DNA from: Lingula anatina
Taxonomy: Eukaryota; Brachiopoda; Lingulata; Lingulida; Lingulidae
Direction: 5' to 3'
Length of the DNA stretch: 22,500 nt
Assembly (NCBI RefSeq): GCF_001039355.2
Contig: NW_019775951.1
Span: forward strand, 31,114-53,613
Part shown: positions 8,726 to 17,876 of the stretch, one piece after another
Position numbering within the stretch: the first letter of the stretch is position 1
Layout: every line of letters starts with the position of its first letter
Program-made: the position numbers and the translations under genes
Notes under the pieces: generated by a model
Database searches by the model: none
What the model was told of the DNA's origin: nothing
Seen by the model: the letters and a program-made list of their open reading frames with translations, nothing else

Positions 8726-10206
8726 TTTAGTATGAAAACTTTAAACTGTGATATAAATTCATAATGGTTCATTTTTTTAAAACCCAGCCTTGCGTCTGAG
8801 TGTATAGAAAGTAGTACTGTTACCGTTCTTGGCCTTAACTTAGTTCGCGAGATATCTTTATCTCATATTCTGTTTATTGGTTACATTTCCCACATCTTAT
8901 CAGTTTGAACTTGTTAGTTTAATTTGACGTTATGACTGGGTGATATGCAAGTACTTAAAATCTATGTCAATTTTTTGTAATTCTAAACCTTTCCCTGTAT
9001 ATAACACACTGCATGCTGTGGCAAAAGTGAGCCATAAAAAAGGATCATTTTAAATAAATGATTGTTTGTTTTAGAACCGTGTGTGTTGTTAAAATCTTTA
9101 AATCATATTTTACACTAAACCTAATACCAATCGTATAAAATTGTTGTCGTGCTTTTTTTCTTCTTTCGCTTGTTACAATCTTTTCCTATTTTGGAGGTCG
9201 TGGGGGCGGGGGATAGATTCCCCATTCTCTCGAGGGAGGGGTCAATTATTGGCCCACCGTGTCCACTGGATTTATACTAAATTCAGGTAGTCCGATTATC
9301 TTCTGACTGGTCTTCCTTAACCTAATGGCCGACAAACTTAGAAGAAACGTACATGTATACGATCTTGAAAGCTCTTGATATTCGTAAGAAAAATGTTACA
9401 TATATATGGTTTTGCCTATCAAGGGTTTACGAGATATATTGTCACAGTGATATTATGGGCCTACATGGCTGTTAAGCATGCACGTCATTTCATATAATTG
9501 AATTTACCAAGTCAATAGTGAGGTTAATATTGACATTCTCTTGCCGTCAATATCTTACCTGATGGGTTCCAGGCACAACAAAAATTCTCGTTTAGTTTCA
9601 GACAAGGTGTTACGGAGCTTACGATTGCAGTAGATGTGACCGACCGCAGCAATGGAACTTGATTTCAGCAAGGACTTGATTGCAAGTCCTTGGTTTCAGC
9701 AAGCTTTTTTTCTGTAATGCGCCATAGCAACAAAAACAACAACAACCACAATAATGTCTTCTGTACAATGGGATATAGCTACTGCAGTGCGTTGCTTCCA
9801 GTTAAACTTGGCTGGTATCAGTATAAATGCGCTGACTACGCAATGTAGCGGAGATGCAGCGAGGATCGAGTGTTTTTAACTGAAAATTTAACCCTTTCAA
9901 TGTTATAAAATTTTATTAGATGTAAAATGATGTAAAATGATACATGTAAGTGGAGGATCCTTCCTTCGACAAAAGAGTAAGTTGTCAATGGCTCTGTCAT
10001 GAAATATTGTCAGAATTCCAACTCACGACTATTATTATTATTATAGGATTGCACATTATTATTCGACACCCGGTCTTATTATCAAATTATTTTGCCGCCC
10101 AAACGGGTTGAGATGCAAGTGCACTGTTATGAATATCATCCACTGCATAATTTTAATAATTATTTCATAAATGTCTTTATCAGCTTTTTCTACTTTCGTT
10201 CTAGAG
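8726..10206. other. 3' flank of receptor copy 1
   Basis: Shared with 18802-20750. No complete gene is recognised. A minus-strand open stretch ending at a strong donor (CATCAG|GTAAGA at 9559) also occurs in copy 2 at 19645. An AATAAA on the minus strand at 9912-9917 is shared with 20000-20005 and could serve as a distal polyadenylation signal. Confidence 0.5.
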
Positions 10207-10212
10207 TTTATT
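10207..10212 (-). terminator. Possible proximal polyadenylation signal of receptor copy 1
   Basis: AATAAA on the minus strand, 25 bp after the normal stop codon of exon 7. Copy 2 has ATATAAA-type sequence here instead. The very short 3' UTR this implies makes the call tentative. Confidence 0.3.
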
Positions 10213-10236
10213 TTAAGGTACATGTAGGTCTATTTG

Positions 10237-10296
10237 TTAAATAGACGCGTAGCTTTTTTCGGCCTTGCAACCGTGTATTACAAATTTTCCACCGTC
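10237..10296 (-). CDS. M6PR: Receptor copy 1 exon 7: C-terminal tail
   Basis: The acceptor TTTATTTTCAG opens GAC GGT, giving DGGKFVIHGCKAEKSYASI and a TAA. The DGxxF block follows LIK of exon 6 exactly as LVADGCDF does in M6PR tails. If the TAA in exon 6 is real, this exon is untranslated in copy 1. The translated sequence is the same in copy 2. Confidence 0.82.
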   Translation of the reverse strand, partial: DGGKFVIHGCKAEKSYASI

Positions 10297-10303
10297 CTGA
10301 AAA

Positions 10304-10334
<31 letters not shown>

Positions 10335-10746
10335 ATAGGTAAATTAATTAAGCATTTCATTGATGAAGGAAGAACCTGATTAAATCTAGTGATTTCATTT
10401 TAATACTCTCTGCTTTTTACAGATGATATAATACATCGGAATCTTTTGTATTTAAGATTTAAGTCTATGTATGGAGGAGCCACATTCATTTCACATTCAA
10501 CACTCTGTAAAAAGGCTTTTATTTCTCTCTCAGAATTTCATGATAATGCCTTTGATATGGATCAAAAATCGTCGCCCTATAATCCATCTATATACCTGAC
10601 ACCAGAAATGGTGATAAAAGGCGAAACAGATACATTACATCATTATATGTAAAATTATTATAAACATTAGAATAAAATCAGACAAAACGTGTCAAAAGAA
10701 GCGATGGAATCAGTGAATATTCTTTTGTTGAGCATCTATCTGATTT

Positions 10747-10781
<35 letters not shown>

Positions 10782-11103
10782 GTGCACAATAGTCGGTCAT
10801 ACTTGGAACAGCTCATATATATTGCGAATGTGCTGTCTAAGCTGCAGGAAGGAGCCAAGGCACAACCAAAAAGAATGACCCAGAAACACATATAAGAACT
10901 GGAGGGATTCCCATCATCATCATAATAATAATAATAATAATAATAATAAAGTACAATACCTTTATTAATCCTGGCAAAGACCTCCAGAAACTTTAGTTCG
11001 GGATCATCTCCGTCCCCCTGGCGCCTTTAACAAACCTCATCACTAACACTCCTCCTATGAGATATACCACCGCACATATCACACTGTAATGTAGATATCA
11101 ATT

Positions 11104-11149
<46 letters not shown>

Positions 11150-12044
11150 TGTATGTACATATTAAAAAAATCTAAAATCGGAGTGGTTTCCGGATACAAT
11201 GAACCTCCCCTCTCCCCCCTTTTTTTCGACAAAATATATACATTTTAATGTTATATAATCTATTTCTACCTTTTCAATCTTTCTATTTCTCTAATGCTAT
11301 GACGCATACTTACATAATTATTAAAATACTTCCAGCACTGAGTCCGCCCGCTGACCCACCTGCTACGCATGCGTACTTCGTTTTCAGAGTCATATACTAA
11401 AATTCAAAAAAGAAAAAAAATGAATGTTCCAACTATTGTTCGATAAATTGATTAATTGTATAAAAAAAGCCTAAAATCCGCAACCTTGAACTATCAATAA
11501 GCCTACAGGTGCATCTTTAAAACACTGATATCGCCGTTAACTTCACAATTTAAGTAGCTTTAAATATGGCGTCTTGCAATAATACAAATTCATAGGTAGA
11601 GAGTGTGTGTGCGTGTTGTTGCAAATCAAAAAGGCTCCAAGTGGTAACCAATTAGATCGTCGTAAATGCAAACCAAAATATTCTACAATGAGAGAGAGAG
11701 AGAGAGAGAACTAGACAGAGAAAGACAGAACGTACGTATTGTGCCTGACCCACTTCACCCTGTGCCGTTAGGTCACCTTCATTTGGACCGCAGTCTATGC
11801 TAACGTACGAGTCTCTGCAAGGAAATGATTTAGGCCCTTGACATGTATTAATAATAATAATAATAAGAAGAAGAAGAAGAAGAAGGATTTCAATATTGTT
11901 TTTCCCGAGTACCATCCAAGTTTCCATCCCTATATACAGAGGATCCCCATTATATAGCGCTCATTCCCGTGTAGTAATACTTCATTTTAATTAAATGAGC
12001 AAATTGAGTGCAACGTTTTACCGATAAAAATAAGGCCGTTAATA

Positions 12045-12079
<35 letters not shown>

Positions 12080-14801
12080 ATATGCACAAATAAATAAATA
12101 CATAAATAAATACATAAAATAATTAAGGGGAAAACGAAAATGAAACTGGATTGCTGAAGAGAGCAATTTCAAACATCTATATACCTTTGAATCCCAAACG
12201 TGTCTACAGCCTGATAATGGATGGTCAATCCGATGGTGGGATCGTTAATGAACTCAGCACTCTCCTGTATTCCGATAGGATAGGTGTCCCCTCCCCGACT
12301 CTGACATGCCTGGAATCATGGTGAAATCTCGCTTAGAGCAACGGCTGGTCCAGGGGGTTCCATCGGGATCGTGCCCTTTTTTGGTTTCCGAAATGTCCAC
12401 TCCCACCCACCCCTCAAAACCAAGCAACTTTCCCATACCTTTACTCTTCGCAATTCGGTTAAAGTGAAACCATTAAATTTCTGCCAACCTCTTCCCTTCC
12501 CTCCCTCCCTTAGCGAAACTCTGGATCCGCCAGTTAACTTGGAGGCGGGGCTTATGATCAATAAATGCGAACTACGACATTTTCATTGAAATTTCTTTCC
12601 TTTTCGGAAGGAAAATGTCGCTAAAAACACGCAAGTGCTGTGGTAACAACCAGTTGATTAACAGATTTGCGGATCAAATATGGCCGACCCACTTGCAAGC
12701 TTACCGCATGATCCCCTTACAATCACTCAATAGATTCCCGGCTTGAATTATACTTACAACTGGATCAGCCAAATTTGATCCACGGATCTGTTAGTCCGAG
12801 GATCAACTCTGGTTGTTAATGCAGACTTAGACGCTTAAAATGTTTTTTTTACCACCTTCTTATAAGAGACAATGGAAAAAAACATTCATTTTTTTAATCA
12901 ATAACACTTTCTCAGTTTATGCTTACACTCAATACATCGTTTTCGTAGTCAAAAACGAAGACAAAATCCGTTTACCGAGACAGAGGAGCAACCCGCGCCC
13001 TCGTTGAATGGACTGCATGGGTTCCATGAGAACTGATCCGTGGCCCCTGGTTCAGTGTCTGCAATATCTTTGAATCTGTAAATAGATAAAATCATTTAAA
13101 GGATTCCATCTCCAAAAGTTAAGGAGCAAGCCAACATGAAGTACATCTTACACTGTTTTTTTTTATTATTTGAAACGGTGACAGCTAACCGACACAACGG
13201 TTGCGTAGTGTAGAGCTAGGACGTCGGAAAAGCGGAAGATCTGCAGCTATGGTCGAGCCCACACATTCTAAATATCTTTTGTTTTTGTATAATTAGCATA
13301 GGTCGTACGTTAATCCTCGGTATAGAGGACCCGAATTTATCTTTAATATTGTTCGTTAGTAATTCTACTTCAAATATAATAACAAAATTATTCGAACCGC
13401 CAAATGCTGTTTGTCTTCTCTAGTTTCCGTCCGTTCAAAAGAATGAAAAACTATTATCTCGCTTTCACCGCGACTTAAAAAAGGAATTTTGCCCCCCCCC
13501 CTCCCTCGCTGAAAGGAGCGCGCACTTAAGACTAAAGCTGAACTTTTTTGATATTCCATAATGTCTGACCGGCTAATACGTCTAGAAATGAACATGCTAT
13601 TCCATTTTTTGCGAGTGTTATAAATTAATCCTAAAAGCCCCAAAGCAACTACTTTCAAATTCATATTCCTTGCCATTAAAACATGATTTGAACACTTAGA
13701 CTGGAACATTTTTTCCTACCAATGGTGAGCTGGCCAGTCAATAGGAACAGTCAAATTGAAGCATCTTCTTTTGTTAAATTGGCTTTTTCTAGTAATCATA
13801 GTAAAGCTAAGAGATCGTTAGTGAGTACTGCTCCGAAAACAAGCCAGTCCTTACAAAAAGGCCAAGGTCAAATAAGCTTTATTACTAGCAATAGAGGCCT
13901 TACTATTGGGCCACAAGGCATAAATGCTACTGCAAGACAAAGAGTTATGTTATAGTGAGAAATGACGACAGCAGTTTGGAGCTTTCGAACGTTTATTCAC
14001 CGACTCCCGCTTCATACAACTTCACAAATATTTATACTCAATTTCTCCGTACTGATCACGCATTTACTTGTTTTCTTTTCCATTGTCTTTGCGTGATTAC
14101 AAAATATTTTCCATTCTCATGTTGCAAGTCACTATGCAACATTTCCTTATTAGGTAATCCATTAGAGACTTGTTTTCAATTAAAGATATCTAAAATATTA
14201 TTTGGATTACTCATACTTGGATCTTGTCCAAAACTCAGTTATCATGTGATAAATAGATGATCAAAATTAAAATATGTTATGAAATTAACCAATCACATTA
14301 ACTGTTATTGACTTTGACCTTTTCCATCTTTTTCTGACACTAAAAACATGTTCTACACTTGTTGACTCTTGGAGAAACTTAACTTACACTCAATAACTCT
14401 TTGTCTTTTTACTCTTTTGATTCCGCTTTAATTGCTATCTGTAATTAGTGAAAGTGTAAGTAATTTNGTTATGTTTTTTCTTGACCACTTGCAAAAACTT
14501 GGTACATTTAGTGTGCATAATGGTCTTCAATATATATTATTTTAGATATTTTAACCAAAAAACTACACGCATTAATTACACTCGCAATTTTGGAAATGGT
14601 GTGAAACGATAGTGAGGGACACCATAAAAACTATGAGTAAACACTCACACTCATGCGTGCCCTAAATGTTACGGCACGTGGCCAACTGGGCCAGCTCACC
14701 ATACTCAATTACTGCTCAGGCAATAAGGCCTCATTCGCAACAGTGGACTTACTAGTCCTAGGGTCGAATATCTCACACACACACAAACACAAACACACAC
14801 A

Positions 14802-14838
<37 letters not shown>

Positions 14839-15105
14839 CTTTTCATTTACTTTTGAACCAATTAACAGTCAAAGTCTCTCTCTCTGTCTCGACGCATCCC
14901 TACAGTACAATGTACAATATTTCAAAACATACCGTGGCGTATTGTCCGTATTAGCCAGCGGTGTAAGATCGATAATGCCGCCACTACTTTCACAACTGCA
15001 TGCTGTCTTCTTGGTACAGTCTATGTTCAGGATCCCTCCCGCCGCCGCCACCAGTGTCAAAACTGCCATCAACCGTATACTTATTCTTTCATAAAAAGTC
15101 TTCAT
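10237..15105 (-). CDS. M6PR: Cation-dependent mannose-6-phosphate receptor-like protein, copy 1 (seven exons, premature stop in exon 6)
   Basis: Seven exons (15105-14933, 13075-12976, 12309-12185, 11814-11736, 11396-11314, 11083-10960, 10296-10237) join in phase to give 247 residues; human M6PR has 277. Order: signal peptide 1-24; MRH lectin domain about 30-169 (SGGIIDLTPLA, FSWNPCSPF, CSSVSACQ, GLTIHYQ, SYVSIDCG, TKYAC); transmembrane about 178-201 (GLSAGSILIII...YLIGGVLV); tail GARGTEMIPN, FW, LPGLIKDG matching the M6PR tail pattern. The four sugar-contact residues of MRH lectins seem present: Q106, R133, E153, Y159 or Y160. The family carries acid hydrolases from the trans-Golgi to endosomes. 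Codon 217 is TAA where copy 2 has GAA, so this copy would end after 216 residues. The link of exon 1 to the rest crosses the N at 14467. Confidence 0.82.
10297..10336. repeat. TAAA microsatellite in intron 6
   Basis: Tandem TAAA units directly before the exon 7 acceptor (minus strand), where they form much of its pyrimidine tract. The counterpart in copy 2 is at 20862-20892, further from the exon. Confidence 0.85.
10748..10781. repeat. TAA microsatellite
   Basis: About 11 TAA units in intron 6 of copy 1; only about five at the matching place in copy 2 (21540-21555). Confidence 0.9.
10921..10951. repeat. TAA microsatellite beside the exon 6 donor
   Basis: TAA units lie within 10 bp of the exon 6 donor on the minus strand. 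Copy 2 has a longer ATC/TAA run here (21685-21740). Confidence 0.9.
10960..11083 (-). CDS. M6PR: Receptor copy 1 exon 6: membrane helix and tail, with in-frame TAA
   Basis: The acceptor TATCTACATTACAG and donor AATAAAG|GTATTG bound 124 bp (phase 2 to 0). It encodes VICAVVYLIGGVLVMRFVKG, then ARGTEMIPN, TAA (10993-10995), SFWRSLPGLIK. Copy 2 has GAA at the stop and Lys for the Arg. The stop is 33 bp before the last exon junction, close enough that the mRNA may escape nonsense-mediated decay. Confidence 0.88.
11104..11150. repeat. TAA microsatellite in intron 5
   Basis: About 15 units, roughly 20 bp from the exon 6 acceptor. In copy 2 the same site has grown into a TAA/TTA inverted run of about 130 bp. 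Confidence 0.9.
11314..11396 (-). CDS. M6PR: Receptor copy 1 exon 5: end of MRH domain and start of membrane helix
   Basis: The acceptor TTTGAATTTTAG and donor AATTAT|GTAAGT bound 83 bp (phase 0 to 2). It encodes YMTLKTKYACVAGGSAGGLS and then AGSILII. The final MRH cysteine (C169) is followed by the GLS-GS-IL start of the helix seen in M6PR. The copy at 22184-22266 gives the same protein. Confidence 0.88.
11686..11709. repeat. GA microsatellite
   Basis: GA repeats in intron 4 of receptor copy 1, about 25 bp past the exon 4 donor. Confidence 0.85.
11736..11814 (-). CDS. M6PR: Receptor copy 1 exon 4
   Basis: The acceptor ATTTCCTTGCAG and donor CAATAC|GTACGT bound 79 bp (phase 2 to 0). It encodes RDSYVSIDCGPNEG...GEVGQAQY, with the Arg (R133) and Glu (E153) positions of the sugar site. 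A GA repeat follows about 25 bp into the next intron. Confidence 0.8.
11848..11885. repeat. TAA/GAA microsatellite
   Basis: TAA units pass into AAG units in intron 3. On the minus strand the run lies upstream of the exon 4 acceptor and is followed by its pyrimidine tract. Confidence 0.85.
12043..12120. repeat. TAAA microsatellite in intron 3
   Basis: Tandem TAAA units with a few interruptions between exons 3 and 4 of receptor copy 1. Confidence 0.88.
12185..12309 (-). CDS. M6PR: Receptor copy 1 exon 3
   Basis: The acceptor ACCATGATTCCAG and donor CAAAG|GTATAT bound 125 bp (phase 0 to 2). It encodes ACQSRGGDTYPIGIQ and ends GLTIHYQAVDTFGIQ, with the likely sugar-binding Gln (Q106) in IGIQ and the LTIHY strand typical of the domain. 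Confidence 0.82.
12643..12818. mobile_element. Foldback/MITE, second family member
   Basis: The left arm TAACAACCAGTTGAT...GGATCAAATATGGCC pairs with the right arm (TTTGATCCACGGATCTGTTAG...ATCAACTCTGGTTGTTA). It lies in intron 2 of receptor copy 1. The core GATCAAATATGGC relates it to 2735-2910. Confidence 0.55.
12976..13075 (-). CDS. M6PR: Receptor copy 1 exon 2
   Basis: The acceptor TTTATCTATTTACAG and donor TCTCG|GTAAAC bound 100 bp (phase 2 to 0). It encodes FKDIADTEPG and DQFSWNPCSPFNEGAGCSS, the first disulfide region of the MRH fold. Confidence 0.82.
14467..14467. other. Assembly N inside intron 1
   Basis: Exon 1 lies on the right of this N and exons 2-7 on the left. The sequence to the right is free of N up to 22500 and holds both exon 1 of copy 1 and exons 7-5 of copy 2. 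Confidence 0.75.
14742..14774. mobile_element. Solo arm of the foldback family
   Basis: GTGGACTTACTAGTCCTAGG followed by GTCGAATAT matches one arm of the 2735-2910 element. No partner arm is seen nearby. Confidence 0.4.
14773..14832. repeat. CA then CT microsatellite
   Basis: An imperfect CA run (14773-14804) passes into a CT run (to 14832), about 100 bp from the exon 1 donor of the receptor. Confidence 0.88.
14933..15105 (-). CDS. M6PR: Receptor copy 1 exon 1: signal peptide and start of the MRH domain
   Basis: The ATG at 15105 opens MKTFYERISIRLMAVLTLVA, a clear signal peptide. Then come C30, C36 and C38 and the domain-opening block GGIIDLTPLA. The donor CCACG|GTATGT leaves two bases, completed to Arg by exon 2. 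An acceptor at 15143 (ATGTTACAG) suggests a 5' UTR intron. The frame is open upstream of the ATG, but the signal peptide favours this start. Confidence 0.78.
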
Positions 15106-15145
15106 GTTTAATCCATAAATAGTCCCTTCAATTTCTGATACCCTG

Positions 15146-15564
15146 TAACATGTACATAATGAACTTAAGTCAGTGCGTTGACACAGATTGACACAGTATT
15201 CTCTTTTTATCAGTAGCGAGTTCTGCTGTAAATTTGTAATATGCGTCCCGTGTAGTAATGTCCTTAATGATAAGATAATGATTTGCAATAGCCCAGTTGA
15301 AGTGTATGAAATGAACGACATCAACTTTGAAATGGAAGTTCAGAGTATTTTTATCGGTTTTAAGGATTGTGATTACATGCAAAAAAAGAAACTGGAAGAA
15401 GAGAGATACAGTAGTAAAGGGGCAACGATATTCAGCGTTTACAGTAATTTGGTGGAAATGTAATCACAGCCCAATTAGGTCAAGGGGCACATTGTGATGT
15501 CAGCTGATATTGAGAGGGGGCATTAACAAACAGTGTCAACTAATGCAGACAATACTAGCGTGAT
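15146..15564. other. 5' flank of receptor copy 1
   Basis: No TATA box or clear promoter was identified. The plus-strand frame at 15188-15463 overlaps the presumed 5' UTR intron and looks like a chance frame. Confidence 0.45.
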
Positions 15565-15820
15565 AGGGACCATTCCCAGACCCTATCGTACTAACTGTGG
15601 ATCGATCTGTCTCCAAGGGGTTCCTCGATAAACTGCTTTCAGCTTAACCGGCTTATATGTCTGGCACGCCTACTGAAGCTGCTAGGGGGTAATTAACTAC
15701 CGTTTAGCAGCTTCAGTAGGCGTGCCAGACATCCAAGCCGCTCAAGCTAAAAGCAATTTAGCGAGAAATCCCTCCGAGATGGATCAATCCTGTTAGATCA
15801 ATCTAGGTATGGGAACCCAG
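15565..15820. mobile_element. Long palindromic MITE-like element
   Basis: The whole 256-bp segment is an imperfect palindrome. The inner arms, 15657-15683 and 15706-15732, are perfect 27-bp reverse complements separated by 22 bp. The outer arms (GGGACCATTCCCAGACC and GGTATGGGAACCCA) are weaker matches. There is no coding capacity. Target-site duplications could not be read with confidence. Confidence 0.7.
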
Positions 15821-16429
15821 TCATAGCTTGCTGTGCGTGTGGCATCATCCACTGCATCGAATTGCAGGCACTTTGTGATAGCGCATATAATTATGTAAAG
15901 GTTTAATGAAATGATTTCTAAAACATAGCCAAGGTACATTCTAATCATGCAATGCTAAAAACGAGGTGAAATCACTAATTAATTGATATTCATAAATAAG
16001 AATATATCCTTTAGCTTTTAAATACGAATAATGTGTATTTCTTCAATATGGATGAAATAACAAAACAGAAAAGATCACATTTTTAAATGATAGCTTTATT
16101 CCTGGTTAAATGAACATGACTGTAAAAATAAAACATATGTATAGAGTGTGTCATACACATTACACATCACAAAATCATCTGGTTTCGATGTAATTTATCC
16201 ACCGTTGAGATATGGAGGCCGTGTAGGAGCTATTTGAACCTATTTTATACTATTCCATATCTGATTATTACTCTATATCAGTACAGTGGCCAGGAGGGTC
16301 ATGACGTTATATCCATGTAAAATAAAAAAGGTAAAAAAAAATTACTGGCCAGTACAGAAATTTGCATTAGTCAAAAAAATTATCTGTGGATACCCAGTGA
16401 AAAAATAAATCGCTGTTGCTCTGCAGAGG
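15821..16429. other. Spacer, no firm feature
   Basis: AT-rich. A minus-strand AATAAA lies near 16090 (AGGAATAAAGCT), which could be a polyadenylation signal for the relic at 16430-16779, but no gene is proven. Confidence 0.35.
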
Positions 16430-16779
16430 GTATAGTATCTAATGGCTTATTTTCAAGTGGTGTCTGAGGGCCATCTTCCAATGCTCCTGGTGTTAAAGGT
16501 GTGATACTCTACAATTGTGGTCCACTTGGAAAGGTTGCCCTTTTAAAACTGGCAGAGATTTTGCACCACTGCACACAATACACTGTAATTGAAATAAGAA
16601 CAACAATAAATAAATAAATAAAATGTAATAAGGTTCGTTTTTAAATCTGCTTAACTGGTGCTCAACTTATAAAAGATGTTATCAAAAATATGAATCTTTG
16701 GCGTGGTGGTCTCTATTCTTGGGTCGCGTAATACATAGTCAAGAATACCAGCGTTATTTTGTGGCGTATACTTACATAA
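16430..16779 (-). pseudogene. Possible decayed coding sequence, family unknown
   Basis: Three minus-strand stretches look protein-like but are broken by stops and frame changes. One is LCKYTPQNNAGILDYVLRDP...KIHIFDNIFYKL (16779-16651). The next follows a strong acceptor (TTCTTATTTCAATTACAG, at 16585) and reads YCVQWCKISASFKRATF or, in another frame, CIVCSGAKSLPVLKGQPF. The third has TPLTPGALEDGPQTPLENK (about 16490-16395). The FDNIF block recalls the DNxFT block of piggyBac transposases, but this is weak. Confidence 0.22.
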
Positions 16780-16814
16780 TTATGAAACTGCTTGTGTTGG
16801 GATGCCGGCTCTGG

Positions 16815-17847
16815 CATGGGATATCTAGTCAGTGTCTATTAGCGGATTAGACAGCAAGTTTTGTAGTTGGTCGCCATATTTGACCCTGGGACTAGTTAGT
16901 CCCCTATTCTGAACGGGGCAAAGACACCATCGATCTAACTCTGAGGGGACTCTTGCTGAGTGCCATCAGACTAAATAAATGACATGCCTCCTCCTAGCGT
17001 TGAGCAGAATACTTCAAAGGTGGTGATTATACGAGAACGTTGGGCACGAGAGTGGGCGTACGTGTTATTCACTTAAGCTGACTACACTCAGCAAGAGTCC
17101 CTGCAGAGTTGGATCCATCTACGTGGTGTCTTTGGGAATGATGGTCACTGATACAGAAAGATATTATGCTTTCATGTGTAATCTCTGTAAGCAGAAATTA
17201 TTAATTAGTAATTTCATCTCGTCAGTTCTGACGTACATGTAAAACTGTTTGTAAATTAAATTTTTGCCATTGGCTATTAAATTTTTTAAATATAACCTTT
17301 CTTTTTAGCCTCAAGTATCAAGAGCAATGGTCTTTGGTGCGCGCTTATGACATGGACTTGTTTTCTGATGTCACTCCGGAAATACATGTAATATTAGTTT
17401 ATAGTTTTTTTGCAATTTTATAGTGACAGTTCCTGGGTACACAGCTTGGACATAAAATGTTTTTTGTTATTCTTGTTTTAAAAAAATAATCAAGTTTGAC
17501 AATCATGATTTCAACAACATGTCAGCATTTTTTTCTGACAGTTTTCTAGCGCTTTGTCCATTGCGCCATTTTAGATATTTAGTAATTTCAGCAAGCTGAT
17601 GGTCAGCCCGACATTTAGTCATCTCAATCTGTTTGGTATTTACATAAAAATATATAATTATGCAGTTTAATTATTGGACGAACCAGACAGTTACATTTTA
17701 TCAGGCTGTTGTGATTTCCAACGTGTAACGTTGAGTTAACAATTGAAATGTTCATAATTTTTTATGTGAAATAGAGAAGACTAAATGGCATCACTAAGCG
17801 GAAAAAAAAAACAAAACTTAAAGTGAGGCAGGGACTTATTGTTCACC
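16815..17847. repeat. R2: second copy of the ~1.05-kb repeat
   Basis: Aligns with 2805-3866, including the internal inverted repeat (about 16917-16968 with 17079-17137). It lacks the left arm of the foldback element next to R1. It is in the same position relative to the 3' flank of receptor copy 2 as R1 is to copy 1, once the N-bounded segment 4042-8705 is set aside. Confidence 0.75.
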
Positions 17848-17876
17848 TATAGTTTAATCTACTTGTAAACCTAGGG

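Larger units (their letters stand above)
8707..11645. repeat. Segmental duplication, copy 1 (matches 18757-22500)
   Basis: From the TTA repeat and AATTTAGTATGAAAAC onward this segment is near-identical to 18757-22500. It covers the 3' flank, the last three exons and introns 5-6 of the receptor gene. Differences are point changes, microsatellite length, a ~240-bp Tc1 derivative and a ~165-bp element present only in copy 2, and about 300 bp extra in copy 2 near 20340-20640. The match is still running at the window's right edge, so it extends past 11645. Confidence 0.9.
13076..14932 (-). other. Intron 1 of receptor copy 1
   Basis: Contains the N at 14467, a foldback fragment (14742-14774), a CA/CT repeat and plus-strand frames at 13722-13955 and 13955-14260. 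Those frames show no recognised domain and are treated as chance or old repeat sequence. A C run lies at about 13491-13502. Confidence 0.6.

Noticed and set aside
10446-10895. Two 68-codon plus-strand frames in duplication copy 1
   Set aside because: They lie in intron 6 of the minus-strand receptor. One runs through a TAA microsatellite (poly-Asn), and copy 2 breaks both.
10748-11150. Regularly spaced repeats that might suggest an array
   Set aside because: They are simple trinucleotide microsatellites without unique spacers, so not CRISPR-like.
13722-14260. Two abutting plus-strand frames (77 and 101 codons) within intron 1 of the receptor
   Set aside because: No domain, start context or splice support; the composition is Ser/Gln or Phe/Cys rich. 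Could be an old repeat, but not supported as a gene.
15188-15463. Plus-strand 91-codon frame upstream of the receptor
   Set aside because: Overlaps the presumed 5' UTR intron of the receptor on the other strand, has no recognisable domain and no promoter in view.
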